Numbered from the stretch's first letter, positions 1 through 7,059 are shown. The stretch is 11,089 nt of DNA from Deltaproteobacteria bacterium (GCA_020440745.1 JAGRNM010000026.1:1-11089), one strand, 5' to 3'. Notes: generated from the letters alone by a model not told the origin. Numbers and translations: made by a program.

Positions 1-50
1 TATTAATTATTATTTTTATTATTATAAGAGTGTGGGGAAAAAGTAATTAT
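1..50. other. oriC: possible edge of oriC (AT-rich run plus degenerate DnaA box)
   Basis: Positions 1-27 contain only A and T. On the minus strand, bases 24 down to 7 read as six successive trinucleotides TAA TAA TAA AAA TAA TAA, which fit the published DnaA-trio consensus. Six bases away, 31-39 (TGTGGGGAA on +) matches the DnaA box TTATCCACA on the minus strand at 7 of 9 positions. The dnaA-dnaN gap is a common site for oriC. Against this, the box is poor, TAA repeats arise easily in AT-only DNA, and the rest of the region lies outside the window. Confidence 0.35.
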
Positions 51-62
51 TAAAATTCTTTT

Positions 63-67
63 AGGAG
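63..67 (+). promoter_or_regulatory. ribosome binding site of dnaN
   Basis: AGGAG lies 7 bases before the ATG at 75 and supports this start. Confidence 0.75.
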
Positions 68-74
68 AATCTTC

Positions 75-1181
75 ATGAAAATCACCGTCGCTAGAGAGCC
101 TTTAAAAGAAGCCCTTGCCTGGACTCAAAACCTTATCGAAAAGAAAACTCCCAAAGCAATTTTATCCAATGCACTTTTTGAACTTAATCCAGAAGGTTTA
201 ACCATTACAGCCACCGATCTAAAAGTAGGTGTTCAAGTCCATGTTCCTTTATCTAGTAACGAAGAAGCGCGCTTTGCCGTCCCTGCTAAACACCTTCATG
301 ATATTTTAAGGGAGATCCCCAACGAAAAAGTAGAGCTTGATTGGAAAAAAGGCGCTTGGCTTCACATTAAATCTGGTCGTTCTCAATTTAAAGTAGCGAC
401 TTTATCGGCAGAGGAATTTCCTAGTATGCCCGATTTACCTAAGGAAAAAGACTTTTTTTCTGTGGATGCTCCTCTTTTAAAAGACATGATTGCTAAGACT
501 TTATTTGCAGCTTCTACTGACGTTAGTAAGTTTAATTTAAATGGTGTTCTTTTAGAAAGTTTAGGGGGATCTACTTTAAGAATGGTGGCAACAGATGGTC
601 ACCGCTTAAGTTTAAGTGATAAAAAATTAAGCCAAGAGGTTAACTTAGAAAAGTCTGTTCTCCTGCCTAGAAAAGGAGTGATTGAATTACAAAAATTAAT
701 CACAGAAGAAGACGCTACTCTTCCTATGGCTTTAGTGGGCCGCAATGTGGTGGTAGAAAGAGGTGAGGTGAGATTATTTATTCGCTTAGTTGAAGGAGAT
801 TTTCCTAATTACCAACAGGTCTTGCCTAAAAACCAATCTTTAAAACTTAAGCTTAACAAAGATGATTTTTTGAGTGCGATTAAAAGGGTTTCTTTACTTA
901 GCCAGGATCATCATCCTGGGATTAAGTTTAAAATAAGTTCGGGATTTTTACAGCTTAGTTGTTCTAATCCTGATTTAGGAGAAGCCGAAGAAGACATTGA
1001 ATGCGATTACAAAGGAGAGGCCTTAGAGATAGGTTTTAATTATCGTTATTTTTTGGATATTTTAAATGTCTTAGAAGATGAAATTTTAAGTTTAGAACTT
1101 AAAGATCAAGTTAGTCCTTGTTTGATTAGATCAGAAATAGACAAAGGTTTTCAGACTTTAATCATGCCTATGAGACTTTGA
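75..1181 (+). CDS. dnaN: DNA polymerase III beta subunit (sliding clamp)
   Basis: This is the ring-shaped processivity clamp that tethers DNA polymerase III to the template and acts as a docking platform for repair proteins. At 368 residues it is the usual length (about 366 in E. coli) and should fold as three similar domains of about 120 residues. Recognisable family features are the N-terminal MKITVAREPL, the segment MVATDGHRLSLSD near residue 175, the stretch VEGDFPNYQQVLP near residue 246, and the conserved C-terminal MPMRL end that helps form the partner-binding pocket. The ATG start has a good AGGAG site. It is followed by a 180-base gap before recF, so the two are not tightly coupled. 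No damage or unusual residue is seen. Confidence 0.98.
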   Translation: MKITVAREPLKEALAWTQNLIEKKTPKAILSNALFELNPEGLTITATDLKVGVQVHVPLSSNEEARFAVPAKHLHDILREIPNEKVELDWKKGAWLHIKSGRSQFKVATLSAEEFPSMPDLPKEKDFFSVDAPLLKDMIAKTLFAASTDVSKFNLNGVLLESLGGSTLRMVATDGHRLSLSDKKLSQEVNLEKSVLLPRKGVIELQKLITEEDATLPMALVGRNVVVERGEVRLFIRLVEGDFPNYQQVLPKNQSLKLKLNKDDFLSAIKRVSLLSQDHHPGIKFKISSGFLQLSCSNPDLGEAEEDIECDYKGEALEIGFNYRYFLDILNVLEDEILSLELKDQVSPCLIRSEIDKGFQTLIMPMRL

Positions 1182-1361
1182 TTAAAAGTGATCGCTTTTA
1201 TTTTCTTAAATAGCTGATGAATCGTTAGAATAAAAATAAACTTAAAAACAGCATCGCCTATCTTGAGTGTGGAAAGATTTTTTTTAATGAGCCTTTTTTA
1301 TTTGTCGTATTAAAAATAAACTGGCTTAAAAATCTTTAATTTATCAAAAAACGAGAGTCTC
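1182..1361. other. AT-rich dnaN-recF intergenic region with direct repeat and DnaA-box-like site
   Basis: This 180-base gap holds a 12-base direct repeat, TAAAAATAAACT, at 1231-1242 and 1311-1322 (exactly 80 bases apart). It also holds TGTGGAAAG at 1268-1276, an 8 of 9 match to the complement of the relaxed DnaA box TTWTNCACA. A recF promoter is expected here, but I see no convincing -35/-10 pair. Confidence 0.4.
1184..1208 (+). terminator. weak hairpin after dnaN
   Basis: AAAAG (1184-1188) pairs with CTTTT (1195-1199), with possible inner G-C and G-T pairs, and is followed by TATTTTCTT. It begins three bases after the dnaN stop. The stem is short and A/T-rich, so it may be only a partial terminator. 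Confidence 0.3.
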
Positions 1362-1363
1362 GT
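1351..1363. promoter_or_regulatory. palindrome overlapping the recF start
   Basis: ACGAGA-G-TCTCGT is a perfect 6-base inverted repeat with a one-base centre. It covers the weak ribosome binding site (GAGAG, 1353-1357) and the first two bases of the GTG start. The spacer is too short for an RNA hairpin of the whole repeat, so if functional it would be a protein-binding site. It may be chance. Confidence 0.3.
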
Positions 1364-2450
1364 GTACTTTGTTAATCTTTTTATCGAGCATTTTCGTAAC
1401 TTGCAAAAAGTTAAGGTAGAGTTTTCTCCCGATCTTAATGTGATTGAGGGTCTTAATGCTCAAGGAAAGACTAATTTTTTAGAAGCTCTTTATCTGATAG
1501 CCAATGGCCATTCTTTTAGGACTAGAGATTATCGAGAATGTATCCAGCAAGGTCAGGATCTGTCTTTATTAAAAGCTAATTTACAGTTTGAAGAGCTACC
1601 AAGTGACTTATCGGTACTTTTAAATATTTCTACTAAGCAATTAGCTTTTGAAGGAAAAAAAACTTCCCGTTGGTCAACTTTACAAAAAAAGCTTAAGCTC
1701 TTGGTTTTTACCCCGGATTCGGTAGGACTTTTTCGTATTTCTCCTTCTACCCGACGTACTTATTTGGATCAGGGAATTAAGCTTCATTTGTCGGAATACG
1801 CTAAGGTGCATTCCCAATACACTAAGGTTTTGAGACAAAGAAAAAAGCTTTTAGAAGAAGGGGCTTCTTTAAGTTTAAGAGAGCCTTTTGATCTACAATG
1901 GGCTGGGCTTAGTTTTAGGCTTTTAGAATTAAGAAAAAAATACTTAAACGCGCTTTTGCCTTTTTGGAAACAGCGTTTAAAGGAAAGTCTTAAAGGATCC
2001 ATAGAATTAGACACCTTTTTAGAAAGTGATCTTTTAGCGAAAGGGGTTCAAAGTTCTCAAGACTGTCTAGAAGTCTTAGAGAGTTTTCGCCACTTAGAGG
2101 AAAGGCGCTTTAGACCCTTAATAGGACCTCATTTAGATGACTGGCAGGTAAGTTTTAATGGAAGTTTGGTTAAGAAAGTAGCTAGTCAGGGTCAGCAGAG
2201 GCTTTTAGTGATTGCTTTAAAATTAGCGGAAGCGGATCTTTTTTGGGAAACTCAAAAAAAAGCCCCAGTTTTTCTTTTAGACGATGTAGGCAGTGAGTTG
2301 GATCCAGAGCACTTAAGTAAATTGTTGACAACTCTTAGGCAAAGGCCTTCTCAGATTTTTCTGAGTTCGGCTCAGGTGGGTGTCTTTAAAGAAGCCGCTA
2401 AAAAGGTTTTTAGGATGGAAGCCGGTGTATTAAAGGAAAACTTTTATTAA
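1362..2450 (+). CDS. recF: DNA replication and repair protein RecF
   Basis: RecF is an SMC-like ATPase that binds DNA at gaps and, with RecO and RecR, helps load RecA onto single strands coated with SSB. It has 362 residues, close to the family norm. Visible motifs are the N-terminal FIEHFRNLQ, the Walker A loop with GKT at residues 35-37, the ABC signature SQGQ beginning at S275, and the Walker B strand ending in D307-D308, followed by the D-loop region GSELDP. The GTG start fits because the protein then aligns from its first residues with the family pattern (FRN about ten residues in), and no in-frame ATG lies near upstream. The ribosome site is weak (GAGAG) and lies within a palindrome. 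recF sits in its standard place between dnaN and gyrB. Confidence 0.97.
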   Translation: MYFVNLFIEHFRNLQKVKVEFSPDLNVIEGLNAQGKTNFLEALYLIANGHSFRTRDYRECIQQGQDLSLLKANLQFEELPSDLSVLLNISTKQLAFEGKKTSRWSTLQKKLKLLVFTPDSVGLFRISPSTRRTYLDQGIKLHLSEYAKVHSQYTKVLRQRKKLLEEGASLSLREPFDLQWAGLSFRLLELRKKYLNALLPFWKQRLKESLKGSIELDTFLESDLLAKGVQSSQDCLEVLESFRHLEERRFRPLIGPHLDDWQVSFNGSLVKKVASQGQQRLLVIALKLAEADLFWETQKKAPVFLLDDVGSELDPEHLSKLLTTLRQRPSQIFLSSAQVGVFKEAAKKVFRMEAGVLKENFY

Positions 2451-2468
2451 AATTAAGAAAGGTAAGAG

Positions 2469-3293
2469 TTGAGAGTTTTAGCAGGATTAACTTTATTTGT
2501 TTTTTGTTTTGAGTTTTCTTTTCTTAATCCCCTTTGGGCTAAGGAGGAATTTAGGCATGGTGTGGAGAGTTTGGAAAAGGAAGACCTTAAGCCTAATGAT
2601 CAAGAAAATGACTTAAGCTCAAAAAATCATGCTTGGTTTTTAAAAGGGGTGCCTAGGGATTTAAAACTTTCTTTAAAAGAGTCTTTTGTTCCTTGGGGGG
2701 TTTTGGCTTTGGCAGGAGGGGCAGCTTTGAGCTTAGGAGTAAAGACTTTGGATCAAGATCTTAAGGAAGCTTTAGGCCCTAATGAGCTTTTTAATGCTAG
2801 GACAAATCAAGTCATGGAGTGGGCTTTTTCTCCTTATATTTTGTCGGGCACTTCCTTGGCCCTTTGGTTGGCAGGACATTATAGCCATCATCCTAAATTA
2901 GCTCTTACAGGCAGGGCTCTCTCGGAAGCTTTGTTTTTGAGTATGGGTATTAATATGGTGGCTAAATTAGCTTTTCGTCGAGAAAGACCTGATGGCGGAA
3001 ACTTTTCTTTTCCCAGTGGTCACGTCACCTCTGCTTTTACTACGGCTGGAGTTTTGACGGTTTTTTATGGTTGGAAAGGAGCTCTTCCTGCTTATAGTCT
3101 GGCGACTTTAGTCAGTCTTAATCGTTTGGATGGTCATCACCATTGGTTAAGTGATGTGGTGATGGGAGCGGCTTTGGGTTCGGTGGTGGGTATAGGGACG
3201 GCAAGGTTTTTAAAAAAAGACCATCCGCATTTATTTTTAAGTCCTGTGGTGGGGAAAAAACATGCAAGCCTACAAGTCTACTACCAATTTTGA
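2469..3293 (+). CDS. PAP2-family lipid phosphatase, exported
   Basis: This is probably a membrane or periplasmic phosphatase acting on a lipid phosphate such as phosphatidate, undecaprenyl pyrophosphate or a lipid A phosphate. An N-terminal hydrophobic segment ends near PLWA-KEE (residue 24), consistent with a Sec signal peptide. All three PAP2 motifs are present: K166-X6-R173-P174, P182-S-G-H185, and R219-X5-H225-X3-D229, so the histidine catalytic machinery is complete. Hydrophobic segments occur near residues 74-90, 121-136, 154-165, 190-220 and 230-246. The 274-residue chain ends in VYYQF with a terminal phenylalanine. The start is TTG, with AAAGG 6 bases upstream. The gene lies 18 bases after recF, and its last 32 bases overlap a lipid kinase-like gene, suggesting one operon. 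The substrate cannot be told from sequence. Confidence 0.88.
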   Translation: MRVLAGLTLFVFCFEFSFLNPLWAKEEFRHGVESLEKEDLKPNDQENDLSSKNHAWFLKGVPRDLKLSLKESFVPWGVLALAGGAALSLGVKTLDQDLKEALGPNELFNARTNQVMEWAFSPYILSGTSLALWLAGHYSHHPKLALTGRALSEALFLSMGINMVAKLAFRRERPDGGNFSFPSGHVTSAFTTAGVLTVFYGWKGALPAYSLATLVSLNRLDGHHHWLSDVVMGAALGSVVGIGTARFLKKDHPHLFLSPVVGKKHASLQVYYQF

Positions 3294-3849
3294 AGTTAAG
3301 TGGGAGCTAAAGAGAAAGCTTTTGCACTTGCCGGGGCTCTTGGTGCCTTTTTTATATGCTTGGCAGCCCCATGCTCTTTTAGTGGCTTTGGCTTTAATCA
3401 GTGCCCTTTATTATTTTTCTGAGTTGGCTCGTCTCAAAAAGGGAAAGTCTTTTCCCCTCTTGGGATACTTGGGAGAAAAACTGAGCCGTCCTTCTTCCCA
3501 TCTGGACCTAGCGCCGATTTATTTAGCGGTAGGTTTGGGCATAAGTTTGCTCTTTTTACCTTTTAAGGCGGCCTTAGTGGGCACGCTCTTGGTATGTTTT
3601 TGTGACGCAGTGGCTGCGGTTACGGGGATCCAATGGGGTCGTCGCAGGATTTTTGTGCTTAAAAAGACCTACTTAGGTAGTTTTGCTTTTTTTATCAGTG
3701 CTTTTTTGAGTTTACTTCTTCTCTTGGGTTGGCCAGGAGCCCTAGTCACCGCTTTAGTGGCTACTTTGGTGGAGACTTTTTCTATAGAGGGAATTGACAA
3801 TCTCTTATTGCCTATCTTGGGGGGCTTGGTGGCCCAGCTTTTTTTATAA
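3262..3849 (+). CDS. CTP-dependent diacylglycerol/polyprenol kinase-like membrane protein
   Basis: It resembles the SEC59/DGK1/phytol kinase family, integral membrane enzymes that phosphorylate dolichol, diacylglycerol, phytol or similar lipid alcohols, usually with CTP. Family features in its 195 residues are the early E-x-x-RK-LLH element (residues 15-22), D115 followed by the G-x-x-W-G-RRR segment (122-129), K135-T-Y-L-G-S140, and the C-terminal E171...GIDN180...P184 element. Most of the remainder is hydrophobic, about six membrane spans. The ATG at 3262 lies inside the phosphatase gene and overlaps it by 32 bases, so its translation is probably coupled. The close relation to the CdsA cytidylyltransferase fold means a phosphatidate cytidylyltransferase-like role cannot be excluded, but the motifs fit the kinase family better. 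The lipid substrate is unknown. Confidence 0.82.
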   Translation: MQAYKSTTNFEVKWELKRKLLHLPGLLVPFLYAWQPHALLVALALISALYYFSELARLKKGKSFPLLGYLGEKLSRPSSHLDLAPIYLAVGLGISLLFLPFKAALVGTLLVCFCDAVAAVTGIQWGRRRIFVLKKTYLGSFAFFISAFLSLLLLLGWPGALVTALVATLVETFSIEGIDNLLLPILGGLVAQLFL

Positions 3850-3850
3850 A

Positions 3851-3897
3851 TTAGCACTAGGCCCTAAGAGCCGAAGCCGCTAAAAAACAAAGTTTTT
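3851..3897 (+). terminator. possible hairpins after the lipid kinase gene
   Basis: TTAGC (3851-3855) can pair with GCTAA (3879-3883), with an inner GGC/GCC stem. Directly after it, AAAAAC (3883-3888) and GTTTTT (3892-3897) form a second hairpin with an AAA loop. The first starts one base after the stop at 3849. There is no long T-run beyond the second arm, so termination is uncertain. Confidence 0.35.
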
Positions 3898-3912
3898 GCT
3901 TACTTCTCAAGC

Positions 3913-3942
3913 TTTACAAAGTTCAAAATCCTATGCTAGTAA
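3913..3942 (+). promoter_or_regulatory. candidate gyrB promoter
   Basis: TTTACA (3913-3918) could be a -35 element. TGC followed by TAGTAA (3937-3942) could be an extended -10 with an 18-base spacer. The -10 matches the consensus at only three positions. A TATGCT (3932-3937) nearby matches better but has no -35 at a proper distance. Confidence 0.3.
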
Positions 3943-3968
3943 AAGCCACCCATTTTACCGGGAAGATT

Positions 3969-3974
3969 AGGAGA
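3969..3974 (+). promoter_or_regulatory. ribosome binding site of gyrB
   Basis: AGGAGA lies 8 bases upstream of the TTG codon at 3983. This decides the unusual TTG start in favour of later codons. Confidence 0.75.
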
Positions 3975-3982
3975 GATAAGTT

Positions 3983-6409
3983 TTGTCAGCAGCCAAGAAA
4001 ACATCCGATTCTAAAGACTACGGTGCTAGTTCTATTAAAATTTTAGAAGGCTTGGACGCGGTCCGTAAAAGACCGGCCATGTATATTGGATCGACGGGTT
4101 CTCCCGGTCTTCATCACCTGGTTTACGAGGTGGTGGATAACTCCATCGATGAAGCTTTAGCAGGCTATTGTGACGAGGTTAAGGTCACTATCCACGTGGA
4201 TAATTCTATCAGTGTGGAAGACAATGGTCGTGGTATTCCTGTAGATAAGCATCCTACTGAGGGGGTCAGCGCTGCTCAAGTAGTTCTGACCAAGCTTCAT
4301 GCCGGTGGTAAGTTTGAAAACAGCGCTTATAAAGTGTCCGGTGGTTTGCATGGAGTGGGAGTAAGTTGTGTCAATGCCCTTTCTACCGAGCTAGACTTAG
4401 AGATTAAACGGGATGGTAAGGTCTACCATCAGCATTATAAAAGAGGTGTACCAGAAAAGCCTTTAGAAGAAACCGGCAAAAGTAAAGAAACCGGCACCAA
4501 GATTTGGTTTAAACCCGATGGAGAAATCTTTGAAACCACTGAGTATAGTTTTGATGTTTTAAGCAAACGTCTTCGGGAGCTGAGTTTTCTTAATAAAGGG
4601 GTAAAAATCAGCATCTTTGATGAGCGAAGCGAAAAGTCCCATGTGTTTCATTACGATGGTGGGATTGTCAGTTTTGTTGAATATCTCAACCAAAAGAAAA
4701 GCCCTGTTCATAAAAAGCCCATTTATTTTGAAGCTAGCAAAGACGACGCAATTGTTGAGATTGCTTTGCAGTGGAACGATAGTTACGCCGAGACGCTTTT
4801 TAGCTTTGTTAATAATATTAATACCGTGGATGGCGGGACGCACGTGACGGGTTTTAAGTCCGCTTTGACCCGTGTTTTCAACTCTTCTATTCAAAAAGCC
4901 AATTTGGCTAAAAATATTAAAGACACGGCTATTGAGGGGGATGATGTGCGAGAGGGTTTGGCGGTGGTTATTTCCGTTAAAATACCCAATCCTCAGTTTG
5001 AAGGACAAACTAAAGGCAAGTTGGGTAATTCGGAAGTCGAAGGTATCGTAAAGTCAGTAGTGGGAGAAAAGCTGGGACTTTACTTTGAGGAAAATCCCAG
5101 TGAACTTAAAAAAATTGCAGCCAAGGTGGTCGATGCGGCAAGGGCTCGTTTGGCAGCTCGCAATGCTCGTAATCTAGTCCGTCGTAAAAATGCCCTTGAG
5201 GTCAGCAGTCTTCCGGGAAAGCTAGCCGACTGCCAAGAAAAAGACCCTGCTTTAAGCGAGATTTACATTGTAGAGGGTGAGTCTGCTGGAGGTTCGGCCA
5301 AGTCGGGTCGGGACCGCCGCAATCAAGCTATCTTGCCCCTTAAGGGAAAGATTTTGAATGTGGAGAAAGCCCGCTATGACAAGATGTTAGGATCGGAAGA
5401 AATCCGAGTCCTAATTACGGCCTTGGGCTGTGGTATTGGGGAAAACGAATTTGATATTAATAAGCTCCGTTACCACAATATTATTATCATGACCGACGCC
5501 GATGTGGACGGTGCCCATATTCGCACACTTTTACTCACCTTCTTTTATCGTCAAATGCCTCAGATCATTGAGCACGGTTATCTACACATCGCTCAACCGC
5601 CTCTTTATAAAGTTAAAAAAGGCAAGAGCGAGCGTTACCTTAAGGACGAAAACTCCCTAGAGGATTATTTATTGGACTTAGGCGTGCAGGATCTAGAGTT
5701 TAAATCCTCTAAGGAGAGTTTAAAGGGAACCAAGCTTAAAAAGCTTGTTCAGTCCTTGATTAACTACGATAAACTCCTAATTCCTTTGCAAAGACGTTTG
5801 GACACCCGTATCTTAGACGCTTTACTTTTGGCCACTGACTTTGACTCAGCTTCTTTAAAGAAAAAGAAACTAGACACGGAGTGCGATCAATTGGCCTCCT
5901 ATTTAACAGAATTTTATCCTGAGCTTGCCAATTTTGAGTTAGACCAACAAGAGGACGAAGAGCATAGTGCCCAACGCTTGGTTTATAAAAGTACGGTGGG
6001 TGGAATGGCTAGGGAGACCGTGATTGATACAAGCTTTTTGGAGTCTCCTGAGTTTCAAGAACTGAAAAACCTGGCTAATAGTTTTAAAGCCTTGGGTAAA
6101 GGGCCTTATGACCTTCTATTAAAAGAGGATTTGAAGAGTTTTAAGAGTCTAAGGCAATTAAAAGATTTTATCTTAGAATACGGTAGTCAAGGTCAGTACA
6201 TTCAACGTTATAAAGGTTTGGGTGAGATGAATCCTGGTCAACTTTGGGAGACTACCATGGATCCTGAGACTCGCACTCTTTTAAAAGTTACGGTCGAAGA
6301 CGGGGTCGAAGCAGATCAGATTTTTACGGTCTTGATGGGTGATCAAGTGGAGCCACGCCGTGACTTTATAGAGAGTAATGCACTCAATGTAAAAAATTTA
6401 GATATTTAG
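3983..6409 (+). CDS. gyrB: DNA gyrase subunit B
   Basis: GyrB provides the ATPase and metal-binding half of DNA gyrase, which with GyrA introduces negative supercoils. The 808 residues are close to E. coli GyrB (804). The GHKL ATPase domain shows E49-VVDN53, the D80-N-G-R-G84 loop and GGLHGVGVS from about residue 120. The Toprim domain has the catalytic E431 in the EGESAGG motif and the metal-binding D505-A-D507-V-D509 cluster. QRYKGLGEM (741-749) marks the conserved C-terminal tail. Between Toprim and tail, roughly residues 560-730, lies a long charged insertion typical of proteobacterial-type GyrB. It points to gyrase rather than ParE and to a Gram-negative host. The start is TTG with a strong AGGAGA. 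No gyrA follows; the next + strand gene is unrelated. Confidence 0.98.
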   Translation: MSAAKKTSDSKDYGASSIKILEGLDAVRKRPAMYIGSTGSPGLHHLVYEVVDNSIDEALAGYCDEVKVTIHVDNSISVEDNGRGIPVDKHPTEGVSAAQVVLTKLHAGGKFENSAYKVSGGLHGVGVSCVNALSTELDLEIKRDGKVYHQHYKRGVPEKPLEETGKSKETGTKIWFKPDGEIFETTEYSFDVLSKRLRELSFLNKGVKISIFDERSEKSHVFHYDGGIVSFVEYLNQKKSPVHKKPIYFEASKDDAIVEIALQWNDSYAETLFSFVNNINTVDGGTHVTGFKSALTRVFNSSIQKANLAKNIKDTAIEGDDVREGLAVVISVKIPNPQFEGQTKGKLGNSEVEGIVKSVVGEKLGLYFEENPSELKKIAAKVVDAARARLAARNARNLVRRKNALEVSSLPGKLADCQEKDPALSEIYIVEGESAGGSAKSGRDRRNQAILPLKGKILNVEKARYDKMLGSEEIRVLITALGCGIGENEFDINKLRYHNIIIMTDADVDGAHIRTLLLTFFYRQMPQIIEHGYLHIAQPPLYKVKKGKSERYLKDENSLEDYLLDLGVQDLEFKSSKESLKGTKLKKLVQSLINYDKLLIPLQRRLDTRILDALLLATDFDSASLKKKKLDTECDQLASYLTEFYPELANFELDQQEDEEHSAQRLVYKSTVGGMARETVIDTSFLESPEFQELKNLANSFKALGKGPYDLLLKEDLKSFKSLRQLKDFILEYGSQGQYIQRYKGLGEMNPGQLWETTMDPETRTLLKVTVEDGVEADQIFTVLMGDQVEPRRDFIESNALNVKNLDI

Positions 6410-6422
6410 ACGCCTTGCGTGA

Positions 6423-6450
6423 TTGACAAATTTAGCAACCCTGCTAGAGG
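6423..6450 (+). promoter_or_regulatory. candidate promoter for the DcrB-like gene
   Basis: A perfect TTGACA (6423-6428) is followed after 16 bases by TAGAGG (6445-6450), preceded by TGC as in extended -10 promoters. The -10 itself is weak. The gap is otherwise taken up by two small inverted repeats: TTAGC/GCTAA (6431-6435 and 6452-6456) and GTGGT/ACCAC around 6471-6490. Either might serve as a gyrB terminator, but neither is followed directly by a T-run. Confidence 0.35.
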
Positions 6451-6525
6451 TGCTAACCGACTAAGAAAAGGTGGTTTTGGTTTTTACCACGATCCAGGTC
6501 TATTTTTTAAGATAAGGAGCCTTTC

Positions 6526-7008
6526 ATGAGCAAACTAGCTTTTAGTGATATCGAATTTGAAATCCCTGATAATTGGCAAGACCAAGGGATGATTACCTTG
6601 ACGATTCCTTCTACGGACAAAAAGGTTCGTCCCAATATTATTTGTACCAAAGAGATTCTTCCTCAAGCAGTGGACTTAGCCACTTACTTTAATAAGATCA
6701 AAGAGGCTGTCAAAGCCCGTGGGATTCAGAGTTTTCAGATTCTAGACGAGCGTGAAATCAAAGTAGCTGGTGTACCCGCTATGCAAATGGTTTGTGCTTG
6801 GGATCTAGAGGCCATGAAGCAAATGCTAGGAGATAATCCCGAAGCCCTTAAAAATATTCAGCCTGGTCAAAAGGTTCAGCAAATTCAGGTGAGTTTTTTA
6901 GTAGGCGAAGTGGCCTACAACCTTACCGGTAGTTTTCCTGCTGATCAGTTTGAAATCTACGGTCGGCCTTTCCAAAAATTTATTCAGAGTATTAAGTCGA
7001 TTGCTTAA
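6526..7008 (+). CDS. DcrB/DUF1795-family protein, cytoplasmic
   Basis: This 160-residue protein fits the DcrB/DUF1795 fold. The family pattern is visible as an FxxIEFEIPDNWQDQ start (residues 6-20), a central strand-helix region with DLATYFNKIKE (50-60), ILDEREIKVAGVPAMQM (72-88), and a late QVSFLVGEVAYNLTGSF strand pair (121-137) before a final helix. E. coli DcrB is an exported lipoprotein, whereas this protein has no signal peptide or lipobox and should stay in the cytoplasm. That resembles the Eag chaperones of type VI effectors, which share the fold, yet no type VI gene or PAAR/Rhs effector is visible nearby. The ATG has AAGGAG 7 bases upstream. It appears monocistronic and converges with the minus-strand gene ending at 7176. 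The family call is by pattern only, and the function is open. Confidence 0.6.
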   Translation: MSKLAFSDIEFEIPDNWQDQGMITLTIPSTDKKVRPNIICTKEILPQAVDLATYFNKIKEAVKARGIQSFQILDEREIKVAGVPAMQMVCAWDLEAMKQMLGDNPEALKNIQPGQKVQQIQVSFLVGEVAYNLTGSFPADQFEIYGRPFQKFIQSIKSIA

Positions 7009-7023
7009 GAGTTTTTTTGCGAT

Positions 7024-7059
7024 GCTTGGTCTTTTCCTTAAGAGAGGACCAAGCCCTTT
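7024..7059 (+). terminator. hairpin after the DcrB-like gene
   Basis: GCTTGGTC (7024-7031) pairs perfectly with GACCAAGC (7047-7054). The stem can extend inward by five more pairs, including two G-U pairs, to a five-base loop. It is followed by CCTTTAAAAC and a later T-run, so termination is plausible but the U-tract is poor. Confidence 0.45.

Noticed and set aside
1784..2014. Open frame antisense to recF
   Set aside because: Wholly within recF coding sequence, with no recognisable domain; treated as a shadow.
4559..5008. Open frame of 149 codons antisense to gyrB
   Set aside because: It lies wholly inside conserved gyrB, shows no family pattern, and has no ribosome site of note; it is a shadow of gyrB codon use.
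5731..5747. Perfect hairpin CAAGCTT-AAA-AAGCTTG inside gyrB
   Set aside because: It falls in the lysine-rich insertion (KLKKLV) where AAG/CTT codons make such repeats by chance, and there is no T-run.
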